Shown one piece after another: positions 53,332 through 61,782 of a stretch of DNA of 64,000 nucleotides. The notes beneath the pieces are model-generated. The model did not search any database. It was not told the DNA's origin and worked only from the letters and a program-made list of their open reading frames with translations. How positions within the stretch are numbered: the stretch's first letter is position 1; each line of letters starts with the position of its first letter. The position numbers and the translations under genes are program-made. This DNA comes from Halococcus hamelinensis 100A6 (GTDB taxonomy: Archaea; Halobacteriota; Halobacteria; Halobacteriales; Halococcaceae), in the NCBI RefSeq assembly GCF_000336675.1, contig NZ_AOMB01000003.1, positions 1 to 64,000 on the forward strand, written 5' to 3'.

Positions 53332-53748
53332 GATTCTGCTGAGACAGCTATTTGACCGCTAATACGCTGAGGGTGTAATCACCGAAGTAGATGATGACAA
53401 TTGTTACCCGCTGTACGAGCAATGATAGATATCTTAGTACTATATGGTTGTGTAGCATAGTACACATTCTGTGATATGCCATGTTCTTGCACCCAGTACT
53501 CAAAAAGGCGGTAGTATCTCGGTGGCGGAGCAGCAGCGAACGGTCGAGCCTTGTGTAACATCTCGGTAGAACAACCGTCTCTTGTGTTACATAAGGTATA
53601 GCTGACGCCGGAAGCGCGGGGTGGGAGCGGTGGTCGAGGAGCAGCGGAACCTCCGGAAACAGTGGTGTGCTAGCGGTGGCCGACAGCGAAAACCAAACCA
53701 GTCTTTCTATCCCGAGAATATATGGCATGAGAAAACACAAACTCGACT
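53332..53748. other. Intergenic region with a GTTACATAAGG copy
   Basis: About 417 bases with no supported gene. GTTACATAAGG at 53586-53596 matches the motif of the inverted pair at 49855-49903. Confidence 0.45.
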
Positions 53749-53919
53749 ATGGCCTCAATGTACGGTCCTAGCTACGTGATTATCGGTATAATCTTCTCCG
53801 TGATCCTCGGTGGCTACGGGCTGCTAGAAGGTGCGATGGGCGCAGTCGTCCTCGGTGCCCTGGGGTTCATAGCCTGTCTCGGGCTTCTTGGCCTTGCACG
53901 ATACAACGGTGACATCTAA
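53749..53919 (+). CDS. Small two-helix membrane protein
   Basis: 56 residues from ATG 53749 (MASMYGPSYVIIGIIFSVIL) to TAA 53919. Two hydrophobic helices (YVIIGIIFSVILGGYGLLE and VVLGALGFIACLGLLGLA) with a short acidic/basic tail (RYNGDI). Clean haloarchaeal codon use and an AT-rich upstream sequence (gagaatatatgg) support it. Family not recognised. Confidence 0.6.
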   Translation: MASMYGPSYVIIGIIFSVILGGYGLLEGAMGAVVLGALGFIACLGLLGLARYNGDI

Positions 53920-54053
53920 GCCCCGCCTGGAGCGGCGGCCGAGAGCTACGACAGCAGCGCTCAGCTGTTATGCCCAACAATATCGAGGATAACGCGGTTC
54001 TCAAAGTAAGTCAATGAACAGAAAATTTAAGCAACCAACGTTAAGTTCGTATT

Positions 54054-54248
54054 ATGGCCTCTGAACGAGCACGGAAATTCGTTGGCGGAGCGATGGTCCT
54101 GGTCGGGTTATTCCAAGCGGCTCTGTATGCTACCCGGTTGGATTGGGTCAGTATCGGAATCGGCATATTCTACACAATTCTTGGGGGTGATATATCTCTG
54201 GGTGGAAGTCTACCGTTACAAGTAGACCTTTACTCAAACTATTGCTGA
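54054..54248 (+). CDS. Small membrane protein
   Basis: 64 residues, ATG 54054 (MASERARKFVGGAMVLVGLF). A hydrophobic helix (GGAMVLVGLFQAALYATRL) is followed by a second (VSIGIGIFYTILGGDISL). The C-terminus after ILGG differs in composition from the rest and could be out of the original frame. No family recognised. Confidence 0.45.
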   Translation: MASERARKFVGGAMVLVGLFQAALYATRLDWVSIGIGIFYTILGGDISLGGSLPLQVDLYSNYC

Positions 54249-54273
54249 CGAGCCACCACTACCGCTTCTGCCT

Positions 54274-54313
54274 CAGCAGTTTTGTTCACCCCGGAGGGGT
54301 GAGGGGTTCGAAG
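54274..54313 (+). repeat. Leader element, copy A
   Basis: CAGCAGTTTTGTTCACCCCGGAGGGGTGAGGGGTTCGAAG. The core TTTTTxxTTC..CCCCGxAGGGGTGxAGGGGTCGAAG recurs at 54438 and 55525, upstream of the RPA and RPAP genes. The CACCCCGGAGGGGTG part can form a perfect hairpin. Copy A is not followed closely by a gene, so it may be a relic of a duplication. Confidence 0.65.
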
Positions 54314-54437
54314 CTCTGGCGGTCGCCACGTCGATCCCGATGTCGGGAGCGCCGGCAGCGCGGTCGCGGTCAGCAGGCGGCAAGCGTCACAGCGACGTGG
54401 ACCGTCCGACGACCGCATTCCGCGACAGCGACCGCCT

Positions 54438-54476
54438 CAGCGTTTTTATTCCTCAGACAGGGGTGAAGGGTCGAAG
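54438..54476 (+). promoter_or_regulatory. Leader element, copy B (RPA)
   Basis: CAGCGTTTTTATTCCTCAGACAGGGGTGAAGGGTCGAAG; the TTTTTATT run is TATA-like and the GGGGTGAAGGGTCGAAG tail matches the other copies. It ends 51 bases before the RPA start codon and probably holds the promoter and 5' leader of RPA. Confidence 0.65.
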
Positions 54477-54527
54477 TCAATCAGAAGGCTCATCCCAAGC
54501 AGTCGCAGTCAATCCGAGTGATACAAC

Positions 54528-55486
54528 ATGTCCGTCCAGTCCACCAGTGGTTTGATCGTTGAAGAGTTCCAGAACAACGCGGGCGTCGACATCGACGGCG
54601 AGGAAGTACGCGAGAAGATGAACACCCTCGTCGAGGACTATCAGGTTCCCGAGCAGGAAGCACGGCGAAGCGTCGTCAACGGGCTCCTCGACGAGCACGA
54701 CATCGACCAGGATGCGTTCTACGCCTCGGACGACGGTGGCAACGAGCTCGTCCAGGTCGGTGACATCGACGAACCCGAACAGTGGATCGACATCGAGGTC
54801 AAGGTCGACCAGCTCTGGAAGCCGAACTCGGAGTCGATGGCCCAGGTCGGCCTCGTGGCCGACGAGAGCGGTCGAACGAAGTTCATCAGCTGAGAGAAGT
54901 CGGACCTTCCGGAATTGGAGGAGGGACAGGCCTACGCCTCTCGAACGTCGTCACCGATGAGTACGAGGGCAACTTCTCGGTAAAGCTCAATCGTACCACC
55001 CAGATCGAGGCGATCGACTCGGAAATCGATACCGACGCCGCCAACGAGGACGTGACCTCCGAGGGCGCGTTCGTGGCCATCCGGCCCAGTAGCGGCCTCG
55101 TGAAGCGCTGCCCCGAGGACGACTGCACGCGGATCATCCAGGACGGCGAGTGCTCGGCCCACGGGTCGGTCGACGGTGAGTTCGACCTCCGGATGAAGGC
55201 CGTCTTCGACGATGGCAACGAGATCGAGTCGATCATCTTCGATGCCGAAGCCACGGAGGCCGTGACCGGGATGACCGTCGACGAGGCGACTGACATGGCG
55301 ATGGACGCTCTCGATCAGAGCGTCGTCGTCGACGAGCTCCGTCAGCACGTGCTGGGTCGCTATTACGAAATCGAAGGCCCGGTCGTGGGCGACTACCATC
55401 TGGCCAACGAGGTCAGCGAAATCGGCCCGAACGACGCTCTCGAGGCGGATGCGGCGCGCGTCTTCAGCGAGCATTTCGAAGCGTAA
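54528..55486 (+). pseudogene. Replication protein A (RPA) gene with an in-frame TGA and a one-base frameshift
   Basis: Single-stranded DNA-binding protein of the RPA3/RPA1 type. The first frame (from ATG 54528; MSVQSTSGLIVEEFQNNAGV) includes the OB-fold start (EPEQWIDIEVKVDQLWKPNS; LVADESGRTKFIS) and reaches TGA at 54891, where relatives have Trp (KFISW-EKSDLPELEEGQAY). A missing base near 54937 then shifts the frame to LSNVVTDEYEGNFSVKLNRT, which runs cleanly to 55486. Downstream come the second OB fold and a zinc-finger-like CPEDDCTRIIQDGECSAHG. Two independent changes suggest a decayed gene, unless both are assembly errors. RPAP follows as expected for the RPA operon. Confidence 0.85.
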
Positions 55487-55524
55487 ACGGACGGATCGAA
55501 TCGTCGTCGGCCCTGACCGGCCGC

Positions 55525-55565
55525 GACAGCATTTTTTAAGCCCCGAAGGGGTGCAGGGGTCGAAG
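55525..55565 (+). promoter_or_regulatory. Leader element, copy C (RPAP)
   Basis: ACAGCATTTTTTAAGCCCCGAAGGGGTGCAGGGGTCGAAG: TATA-like TTTTTTAAG followed by a CCCC(GAA)GGGG hairpin and the shared tail. It ends 26 bases before the RPAP start at 55592. Same layout as copy B, so RPA and RPAP appear to have separate but similar promoters/leaders. Confidence 0.65.
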
Positions 55566-55591
55566 AAAAAGCACCTCGTGCAGTGATTCAA

Positions 55592-56248
55592 ATGAGTCAG
55601 AGTGACAACGGTAACAACAGCCGACAGACAGCCAAGCGCGTGTTCGCGAGCGAGTTCGAAGACGCAACGGACGTCTTCCAGCCGGGCGACAGCGAGCGCA
55701 GTCCGAAGTACGCAATGCTTCCCTCCGGGGAAGCGGCGAACCGAGTGTTCGTCGTCGGGACGCTCACCGACTGTGAGGACATCTCGAACAGCTCGGATTT
55801 GGAGTACCTTCAGGCTCGGATCGTCGGGCCGACGGGGACGTTCTTCGCCTACGCCGGGCAGTACCAGCAGGAGGCGCTGGGCGCACTCCGAGGCATCGAG
55901 GCTCCGGAGTACGTGGCTATCGTCGGTAAGCCCCGAAGCTACGAAACGGACGAAGGCGAGACGCTTGTTTCGCTCACGCCCGAGTCGATCACGGTGGTCG
56001 AGGAAGGCACTCGCGACCAGTGGGTCGTCGAGACCGCCGAGCACACCCTCGCCCGGATCGAGGCGATGGAGGACGTCGAGATGGGCGCAGAGGCGAGTCC
56101 CGATATCCAGCGAGCACTCGACGTCTACGGCGACGACGAGGACTTCGACCTCGGTGAGTACGAGCAGGGCACGAAGGAGGCACTGGCGCAGGTCGCGGGC
56201 ATCGACATCGAAGAGAACGACGACGACGAGGAGGACGGCGAGGAGTAG
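55592..56248 (+). CDS. RPA-associated protein (RPAP)
   Basis: 218 residues from ATG 55592 (MSQSDNGNNSRQTAKRVFAS); the upstream start at 55583 adds three residues. The central OB-fold domain (RVFVVGTLTDCEDISNSSDL; EYLQARIVGPTGTFFAYAGQ; EYVAIVGKPRSYETDEG) is typical of haloarchaeal RPAPs, which are encoded next to RPA and act with it. The C-terminus is acidic (EENDDDEEDGEE). In Haloferax volcanii RPAP3 and RPA3 are both needed together. The gene here is intact although the RPA before it is broken. Confidence 0.9.
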   Translation: MSQSDNGNNSRQTAKRVFASEFEDATDVFQPGDSERSPKYAMLPSGEAANRVFVVGTLTDCEDISNSSDLEYLQARIVGPTGTFFAYAGQYQQEALGALRGIEAPEYVAIVGKPRSYETDEGETLVSLTPESITVVEEGTRDQWVVETAEHTLARIEAMEDVEMGAEASPDIQRALDVYGDDEDFDLGEYEQGTKEALAQVAGIDIEENDDDEEDGEE

Positions 56249-56429
56249 GCAACGAGCCCGCTGGAGTTTTCACCCTCTTTTTTTGTGTGTTGCCACCCGC
56301 GCCTTCGGCGCGTCCTCCCCAGCCGACTCACTCCCTCCGGTCGTTCGTCCCTCGCGCGTTCTCCCGGCAAGGCCGGGATTCATCGCGCGCCGCAGCTCCG
56401 TGTAGTCCAAGTGTTTACAGTAGTTTTGT
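56249..56429 (+). terminator. T-rich terminator and GC-rich spacer
   Basis: Directly after the RPAP stop a T-rich run (CACCCTCTTTTTTTGTG, about 56268-56286) fits an archaeal terminator. A GC-rich spacer with repeats such as CGCGCCTTCGGCGCG (56300-56314, a perfect hairpin) follows. No gene recognised. Confidence 0.6.
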
Positions 56430-56925
56430 CTCGATTGTCGTGTCAGCACTTGGGACGCTTATCGTCTACAGAGGTATGGGGAAGGACCTCGAGACAGAGG
56501 GCTCACGAGTGGTCCTAATCGTGTACGTGTTTTTGGCGTCATTGGCCGCTGGGCTTGTCGGTGGCCTCGCCTTGCTCTTGCTGGTGATTCCGGGTATCTA
56601 CGTCACGCTCAGATTCCAATCCACGACCGCAGCTATCATGCTCGAAGAGCGAGGCCCGGTTCGTGGTCTGCAACGGAGTTGGGGTATCAGCGGGGGAAAC
56701 GTCTGGACGATTTTCGGTGTGGGCCTCGTATTTTTCGTGGTGTCGATGATCTTTTGGGGTGGTGCAGTACTCGCCACAGGCGGGATACCGACCGGGACGA
56801 CTGCTGAGGTGGTGCAAGGAATCGAACAACAGGCCACCTACGGGAGTGCTGTCCAATACGTCTTGACGGGACCGATACAGCTCTGCTGTACGGTGTATAT
56901 GTACGAAGCCTTCAGAGCGAAGTAG
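56430..56925 (+). pseudogene. 5'-truncated membrane protein
   Basis: Coding signal begins at VVSALGTLIVYRGMGKDLET and continues through LASLAAGLVGGLALLLLVIP, YVTLRFQSTTAAIMLEERGP, VRGLQRSWGISGGNVWTIFG and a last helix to FRAK-TAG at 56925. The fold is that of haloarchaeal DUF7847/glycerophosphodiester-phosphodiesterase-like membrane proteins, which normally have about 100 more N-terminal residues with further helices. Here the frame before residue 1 is low-plausibility sequence from the RPAP terminator region, so the 5' end appears lost. Confidence 0.6.
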
Positions 56926-57213
56926 GAATTCTGGCATCTCGAACCCAAAGGCTGTGATATGCCGCTCGGACGTTTCAAATACACAAGTGGCCGTCAATAT
57001 AGGCATTTCATCCAAGCTAAGTGCGTGACTGAATGGGGATTGTACTCGTGTAGTCAAGTGTGAGGTAACTTTGTTCATGTCCGAGATTTCCTTTTAAACC
57101 GACGCTACTACTGGCTCTGGTACAATGAACAATTCATACACACACAGGGAGGCGTAGTAGCGGATCGATACCTGTACCGTTATCACAAACCCCTTCTATT
57201 ATTCGCCTGGTCA
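56926..57213. other. Intergenic region, nothing recognised
   Basis: About 288 bases between the truncated membrane gene and the repeat-protein gene. No coding frame or repeat was recognised. Confidence 0.35.
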
Positions 57214-57782
57214 ATGCCGTATTCTGAGGAAGAACTGCTTGACGAGCTTGATTCTCTCGCAGATGACCTCGGTCGTACGCCCCACCAGCGCGATGTGAAC
57301 GACCGAGAAAGCGTGCCAAGTAGTACAACGTACTACCATCGCTTTGGGAGCTGGAGTGATGTCTAGTGGCCGCCGGTCTCAAACCAGACCCACGTGGGAG
57401 CCGTGTTGCTGATGATGACCTCCTTGAAGCGCTCAAAACGCTCGCTGATGAACTTTCCGTACCACCGACAGCTGATGATATAGATGCACACGAGGGAACG
57501 CCATCGAGTGACACGTATGTCAGGCGCTTCGGCTCTCTAAGTGAGGCGCTGCAAAAGGCCGGCATTCGGCACGCACCATGGCAATCGAACCAGTGCTCAA
57601 CCGAACAGCTACTCACTAAACTTCGAGCTCTTGTGACCGAATTTGGACGGCCACCCACATGGGATGAGATGAGACGACATCACGATTCTCCAGATCCGAA
57701 GACCTACGCTCGCCGATTCGGCTCTTGGTCGAGCGCAATTCGTAAAGTCGACCTCGAAACCGATTCGTCAGAAACAGATTAG
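57214..57782 (+). pseudogene. Homing-endonuclease-associated-repeat protein split by a one-base frameshift
   Basis: Three copies of a DNA-binding repeat of about 55 residues are visible. Repeat 1 (MPYSEEELLDELDSLADDLG; TYYHRFGSWSDV) is in frame from ATG 57214 until TAG at 57364. Repeats 2 and 3 (VADDDLLEALKTLADELSVP ... RRFGSLSEALQKAGI; LLTKLRALVTEFGRPPTWDE ... RRFGSWSSAIRKV) lie in the next frame. Adding one base near 57362 joins them (SDVLVAAGLK). The pattern -LG(R)xPxxxD(v/l)-...YYxRFGSWxxAL is that of the homing endonuclease associated repeat. No nuclease domain is attached. Confidence 0.75.
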
Positions 57783-57869
57783 AGATAGTTCTGAATCTCT
57801 ATTCGTTTCTTTGAGCTACGAAGTCTGAAATGTGGGTTTAGAGAACCTCTCTGAACCGTTTCAGAGCGC

Positions 57870-59831
57870 TCACTGATCGTCGCCGTGGCGGGTGAGACAC
57901 TCCCGAAGCCCCGCCACCTCGACCGCCTCGACGTCCGGCGCTTTCACCGCCGCCTGTCCTTTCCCGAATTTCGGGATGTCACGGGCAAACTCCGGCGGGA
58001 TCGACGGCACTTTCTGGACCACCTCGGCTCGAAGCCCGAGAAAGACGTTCGTGTTCGTCTGTTTCAGTACGTCGTCGTCGATGTCCTCGGGGTTCTGCGT
58101 GATCATCATCATCCCGAGTTGGTCCTTTCGGCCCTGTCGCACCGCGTCTCGCGCCTGATTCACGATATACTGACCACGGTGGTCGTCGCTGCTCGGTGTC
58201 GACAAGTAATTATGAGCCTCGTCGACGGCCACCATCAACGGCGTATCCGCCACGTTCGTATCCACGCTATCGGATTTCAGCTTGTTCTCGATGATGTACG
58301 AGAGCACCGAGAGCACCACTAGATCCTCGCGGCTACTCGTCAGATGCCGCGTCGGGATCACCGTGACCTGTCCCGGCTCGAACATCCGGTGGGCCACCTC
58401 GTCGAGACGGTTCGCATCGGCGTCGAACACCGCTCTAAATTCGGAGCGCTTCACCCGCCGCATCACCGCACCCCACGTTCCCGACCCTATTTCGTTGCGC
58501 TCTCGGAGCGGGCTCTCCTCGTAGTCGTTCTGATTGAGGAACTGAATGAACCCGTTGTAGGTCGGGACGGTCCCATCGTCGTCGACGAGCGAGGGTTCGC
58601 CGTCCTCCACTTCGTCGGGCTCGTCGAACTTGTCGAAATAGTCGTCGAGACAGTCCCGGAGCGCCCCCCGAGTCACGGGAGTCGACTTGTACGGCATCAA
58701 GAGCTCGGGATGCTCGTCTGCCAGCGAGAACGGGATCGAGAACGGGGAGTGCTCGCCGGCGTCGTCCGGGCTCGATCCTCGAACCGTGGGCGCGTAGACC
58801 TGTAGGTCGTCGTCGAGCCCGCCGACGTTGATCGGGCTATTTCGCAACTCCTCGCCGAGTTCCGCTTCCTCACCGCCGGGCTGGAGCGCGTCGTTGTCGT
58901 CGCGCATCTGGTAATACTCGTTCGCCGGATCGAAGATCACGACGCCGAGTTCTTTGTGGGCGTCGTCGGTGGGATAGCGTTTCCCGCCGATGAACTGCCG
59001 GAGTAGGTTCTTCGTAAAGTGGGTCTTCCCTTTCCCGGTCGACCCGGCGACGAGCGTGTGTCGCCAGATAGCGGGTTCGCCGCTCTCTACATCGAAGCCA
59101 CCCGATCCATCCGGTACGCTGCCGGGGTTGTCGATGTAGTAGGGGACCGTGTTGCCAGCAACGGTCTTGCGCTGGCCGGCGACCGCGAGGTGGCCACAGA
59201 ACACACCCGAATGGGGGATGTTTAGTCCTGTTCGGAGGAACGCCTCGTCTTCCGTGAGCGTCACATCCGCATTGGGCTTCGGGATCTTGCTCACGATCCC
59301 GCGTTCGTACTTCTCCTCGGCTTCGACGGCCGTCTCGTCGGTCTCGATCGAGGCGATCGGGTCGAGCTCCGCGACGAGCACGTACTCGCTCTCGTCGACG
59401 CTCTCCTCGCTCACGATGTCGTGGTGGGCATCGGAGGTATCGTCGAGGTCCGTATAGGGTTCGTAGCGGAGGGCTTCCACAGCGGCGAACAGGCTCTCGC
59501 CACCGGGGTAGGGCACCTGCACGTAGTCGCCCATCTGGACGTCCTCGCGGCGGTCGGTGGTGATGTACGCCTCGACCAGATGCTCGGTGCGACCGATACG
59601 GATGTTGTTGCCACCGAGGATGTGGCCCACCTCGTCGTCGGCTCGCTCGGTGATGTCGCTATCAACCGACCGCGATCCGATGGCCTCCTCGCCCGCACTC
59701 TCGCTCGCCCCGGCTCCGACGGATTCGAGCGTCACGGTCTCGGTGTCCGTGCCGCCGTCGCTCTCTGCACTCTGCTCCTCGGTCGTGTCCCCATCGCTCT
59801 CGCGGTCTTCGGGGAGGTCGAAATCACTCAT
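57870..59831 (-). CDS. herA: HerA-like ATPase / DNA translocase
   Basis: 653 residues from ATG 59831 (MSDFDLPEDRESDGDTTEEQ); 6 extra N-terminal residues are possible. After an acidic, disordered N-terminus, a HAS-barrel-like domain (LGGNNIRIGRTEHLVEAYIT) precedes the RecA-like core. Walker A VAGSTGKGKTHFTKNLLRQF near residues 252-270, Walker B TPLMVAVDEAHNYLSTPSS near 550, Gln of TQNPEDIDD near 600. HerA forms a hexameric translocase that works with NurA in resection of DNA ends in archaea. It overlaps the NurA-like gene by 8 nt. The ORF start and order support one transcript starting at NurA. Confidence 0.88.
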   Translation of the reverse strand: MSDFDLPEDRESDGDTTEEQSAESDGGTDTETVTLESVGAGASESAGEEAIGSRSVDSDITERADDEVGHILGGNNIRIGRTEHLVEAYITTDRREDVQMGDYVQVPYPGGESLFAAVEALRYEPYTDLDDTSDAHHDIVSEESVDESEYVLVAELDPIASIETDETAVEAEEKYERGIVSKIPKPNADVTLTEDEAFLRTGLNIPHSGVFCGHLAVAGQRKTVAGNTVPYYIDNPGSVPDGSGGFDVESGEPAIWRHTLVAGSTGKGKTHFTKNLLRQFIGGKRYPTDDAHKELGVVIFDPANEYYQMRDDNDALQPGGEEAELGEELRNSPINVGGLDDDLQVYAPTVRGSSPDDAGEHSPFSIPFSLADEHPELLMPYKSTPVTRGALRDCLDDYFDKFDEPDEVEDGEPSLVDDDGTVPTYNGFIQFLNQNDYEESPLRERNEIGSGTWGAVMRRVKRSEFRAVFDADANRLDEVAHRMFEPGQVTVIPTRHLTSSREDLVVLSVLSYIIENKLKSDSVDTNVADTPLMVAVDEAHNYLSTPSSDDHRGQYIVNQARDAVRQGRKDQLGMMMITQNPEDIDDDVLKQTNTNVFLGLRAEVVQKVPSIPPEFARDIPKFGKGQAAVKAPDVEAVEVAGLRECLTRHGDDQ

Positions 59832-61128
59832 CGTCGGGCTCCATGCCATTCAGGTCGTCCTGACTCCAGCGGCCGTCCCAATTGTAGTTCTGCGTCGGTG
59901 CGCTCGACTCCAGTACCCCACGGATCGTCTTCCGATTACCCTGTGAGATACCGGCGATACGGTCGGCTCGCTTCACCGCCTGCGGGACGTCGCGGCGCTT
60001 GGCGATCTCTTTCAGGGCTTTGTTCTGTATCTCGTCGCGCACTTCCTCGTCGTCGAGCACGAACAGCAAGGGCGTCTCGACCCGGAAGACGAAGCCCTGC
60101 CTCGGCAATCTCACATAGAAAAACGCCCGCCGGTAGTCGCCCGGCTCACCAAATTCGAGGTCCTCCGCGAACGGTTCGAGGATCTCCGTATCGCCGAGTC
60201 GGCCCGCACCGAGCTCCGTCGAGACGAACCACGACGTGTAGGTGAGGTCGTTGAGCGTCCCACCCTGTAGCACCTCGGCGATATACTGGTGGTCGCGCGT
60301 CCACGACACGTCGGGCCGGAGGCCGTTTTCGTCGACGACGCCGTGCTGGCGGATCTTCTCCTCCAGCGAATCGACGAGTTGGGCGGTCGTCGACGTTTTG
60401 ACGACGCCAACGACGGGGTAGCCACGGTCGTACTGTGTTTCCACGACGTCGATGTAGTTTGCGACGATCTCGCGGGGAATGTCCCACGACGCGGCGGGCG
60501 ACGTGATGCCAGCGTTGTCGAGGAGCACCCAATAGAGCACGCCCAGCGGGTAGAGCGACCCGTCGAGGAACAGCGGGCCGTCGACTTCATCGAGCATCCG
60601 CCGGGCGTGTTCGCCCTCGGCGAGCGATTGGGCCACCGACGACACCGCTTTCGAGAGGTTTTGCGTCGAGTCCCCACCCGCATCGTAGGTGACGAGTTCG
60701 CCCTCTACGGGGCTATCGGGGTCGGAAAACTCCTCGCCGCGAATACTGGACTCGCCCTCGTCGAAATAGACCACGGTCTTGACCGTGCCGGCGCGTTCGG
60801 CCTCTCGATCGACGCCGATCCCACCCACTCCGAGTTTGGCGTAGGCGGTATCCATAATCAACCCGTTTGTGTACTCCGTGCCGGTGAGCGTCGAGGCGTC
60901 GATAGCGTAGGATGGGCCTTCCCACGGGTCGTCGCTCCAGTTGCCGAGGTCGGCGATCGGCGTCTTTGCGATCCACGGCTCGTCGATCGACTCGACGCCT
61001 CCCCCCGGCTTATCGAGGTGCTCGAACAGTTGGCGAGCGTAGTCGGCCTGCTCGCGGCCCTGCCGAGGGACGTGTTCGTCGATCCGGCCGCATATCGCCC
61101 GGACGAGCGACAGCGCTTGTGCGTCCAT
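59824..61128 (-). CDS. nurA: NurA-like nuclease
   Basis: 434 residues, ATG 61128. NurA-family signatures: SYAIDASTLTGTEYTNGLIM near residues 70-90 with the catalytic Asp of YAIDAST, and VDGPLFLDGSLYPLGVLYWV near 180-200 with the second acidic centre. Additional acidic and basic motifs follow (YVRLPRQGFVFRVETPL near 345). The protein is expected to be a 5'-3' exonuclease and ssDNA endonuclease working with HerA. The RNase H-like NurA fold matches these positions. Mre11 and Rad50, usually encoded with HerA-NurA in other archaea, are not in this window. Confidence 0.85.
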   Translation of the reverse strand: MDAQALSLVRAICGRIDEHVPRQGREQADYARQLFEHLDKPGGGVESIDEPWIAKTPIADLGNWSDDPWEGPSYAIDASTLTGTEYTNGLIMDTAYAKLGVGGIGVDREAERAGTVKTVVYFDEGESSIRGEEFSDPDSPVEGELVTYDAGGDSTQNLSKAVSSVAQSLAEGEHARRMLDEVDGPLFLDGSLYPLGVLYWVLLDNAGITSPAASWDIPREIVANYIDVVETQYDRGYPVVGVVKTSTTAQLVDSLEEKIRQHGVVDENGLRPDVSWTRDHQYIAEVLQGGTLNDLTYTSWFVSTELGAGRLGDTEILEPFAEDLEFGEPGDYRRAFFYVRLPRQGFVFRVETPLLFVLDDEEVRDEIQNKALKEIAKRRDVPQAVKRADRIAGISQGNRKTIRGVLESSAPTQNYNWDGRWSQDDLNGMEPDDE

Positions 61129-61242
61129 CTATCGAACGCATACAGCGACATCTGCCTTAAGTACCGGCTCTCCGGGCATCGAATCGGGGTGGAATCGGAG
61201 ATTGAGAACGCGATCGGGCGGCACCGATTCTCGCGCCCGGGG

Positions 61243-61473
61243 CTAGTAGCACGTCCCGAGGTGGTTCACATACACACCTACACGAAACATTGCGGCGAGC
61301 CAAATCACAACCGCAGCTGCCGAGCCGCCGATAACGATTGTGTGAGCACAATACTGGCCCATGAACTTCGGTGCGACTGCCTGCGTCCAAAGCAAAGTGT
61401 AGCCGATCCACAATCCAGACAGGATCAGCGCTTTGTTTCTGTACCGGCGTCGACGCTCGTAATTCGGGTACAT
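61243..61473 (-). CDS. Small two-helix membrane protein
   Basis: 76 residues from ATG 61473 (MYPNYERRRRYRNKALILSG), preceded by a better composition than the start at 61542. A basic N-terminus leads into two helices (LILSGLWIGYTLLWTQAVAP; HTIVIGGSAAAVVIWLAAMF). No family recognised. Confidence 0.55.
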   Translation of the reverse strand: MYPNYERRRRYRNKALILSGLWIGYTLLWTQAVAPKFMGQYCAHTIVIGGSAAAVVIWLAAMFRVGVYVNHLGTCY

Positions 61474-61590
61474 ATCGGCTGTGTGCAGTCGTCCACCATA
61501 CAGGTTGGGGGAAATCTCACTATCCGGCCGTTCGACACACACCTGTCAAAAGTTCTGGTTTTATCAGGTCGGGGCGCGTAGGTGGGGATT

Positions 61591-61782
61591 ATGGCGTCGA
61601 TATTCGAGCGCGATCAATCGACCGTGGGGACCGCCGTCGGGATCGCTGTCTGTGTCGTGGCTATCCTCGGCTCGCAGTTCCTCGGTTGGGAGTGGGGGTC
61701 GGGGCAACTCGTGCCGGCGATAATCGGTATCGCAGCGGTCGTCGCGGCCGGCGTGCTGGCCTACCAGCGTCTCCAGAACTGA
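61591..61782 (+). CDS. Small two-helix membrane protein
   Basis: 63 residues from ATG 61591 (MASIFERDQSTVGTAVGIAV). Two helices (TAVGIAVCVVAILGSQFLG; VPAIIGIAAVVAAGVLAYQ) with a charged N-terminus. It is convergent with the DUF1648-like gene at 61761, overlapping by 22 nt. Clean codon use supports a real gene; function unknown. Confidence 0.6.
   Translation: MASIFERDQSTVGTAVGIAVCVVAILGSQFLGWEWGSGQLVPAIIGIAAVVAAGVLAYQRLQN

Noticed and set aside
60289-61581. 430-residue plus-strand frame across the NurA-like gene
   Set aside because: Antisense shadow in a GC-rich coding region; no plausible domain.
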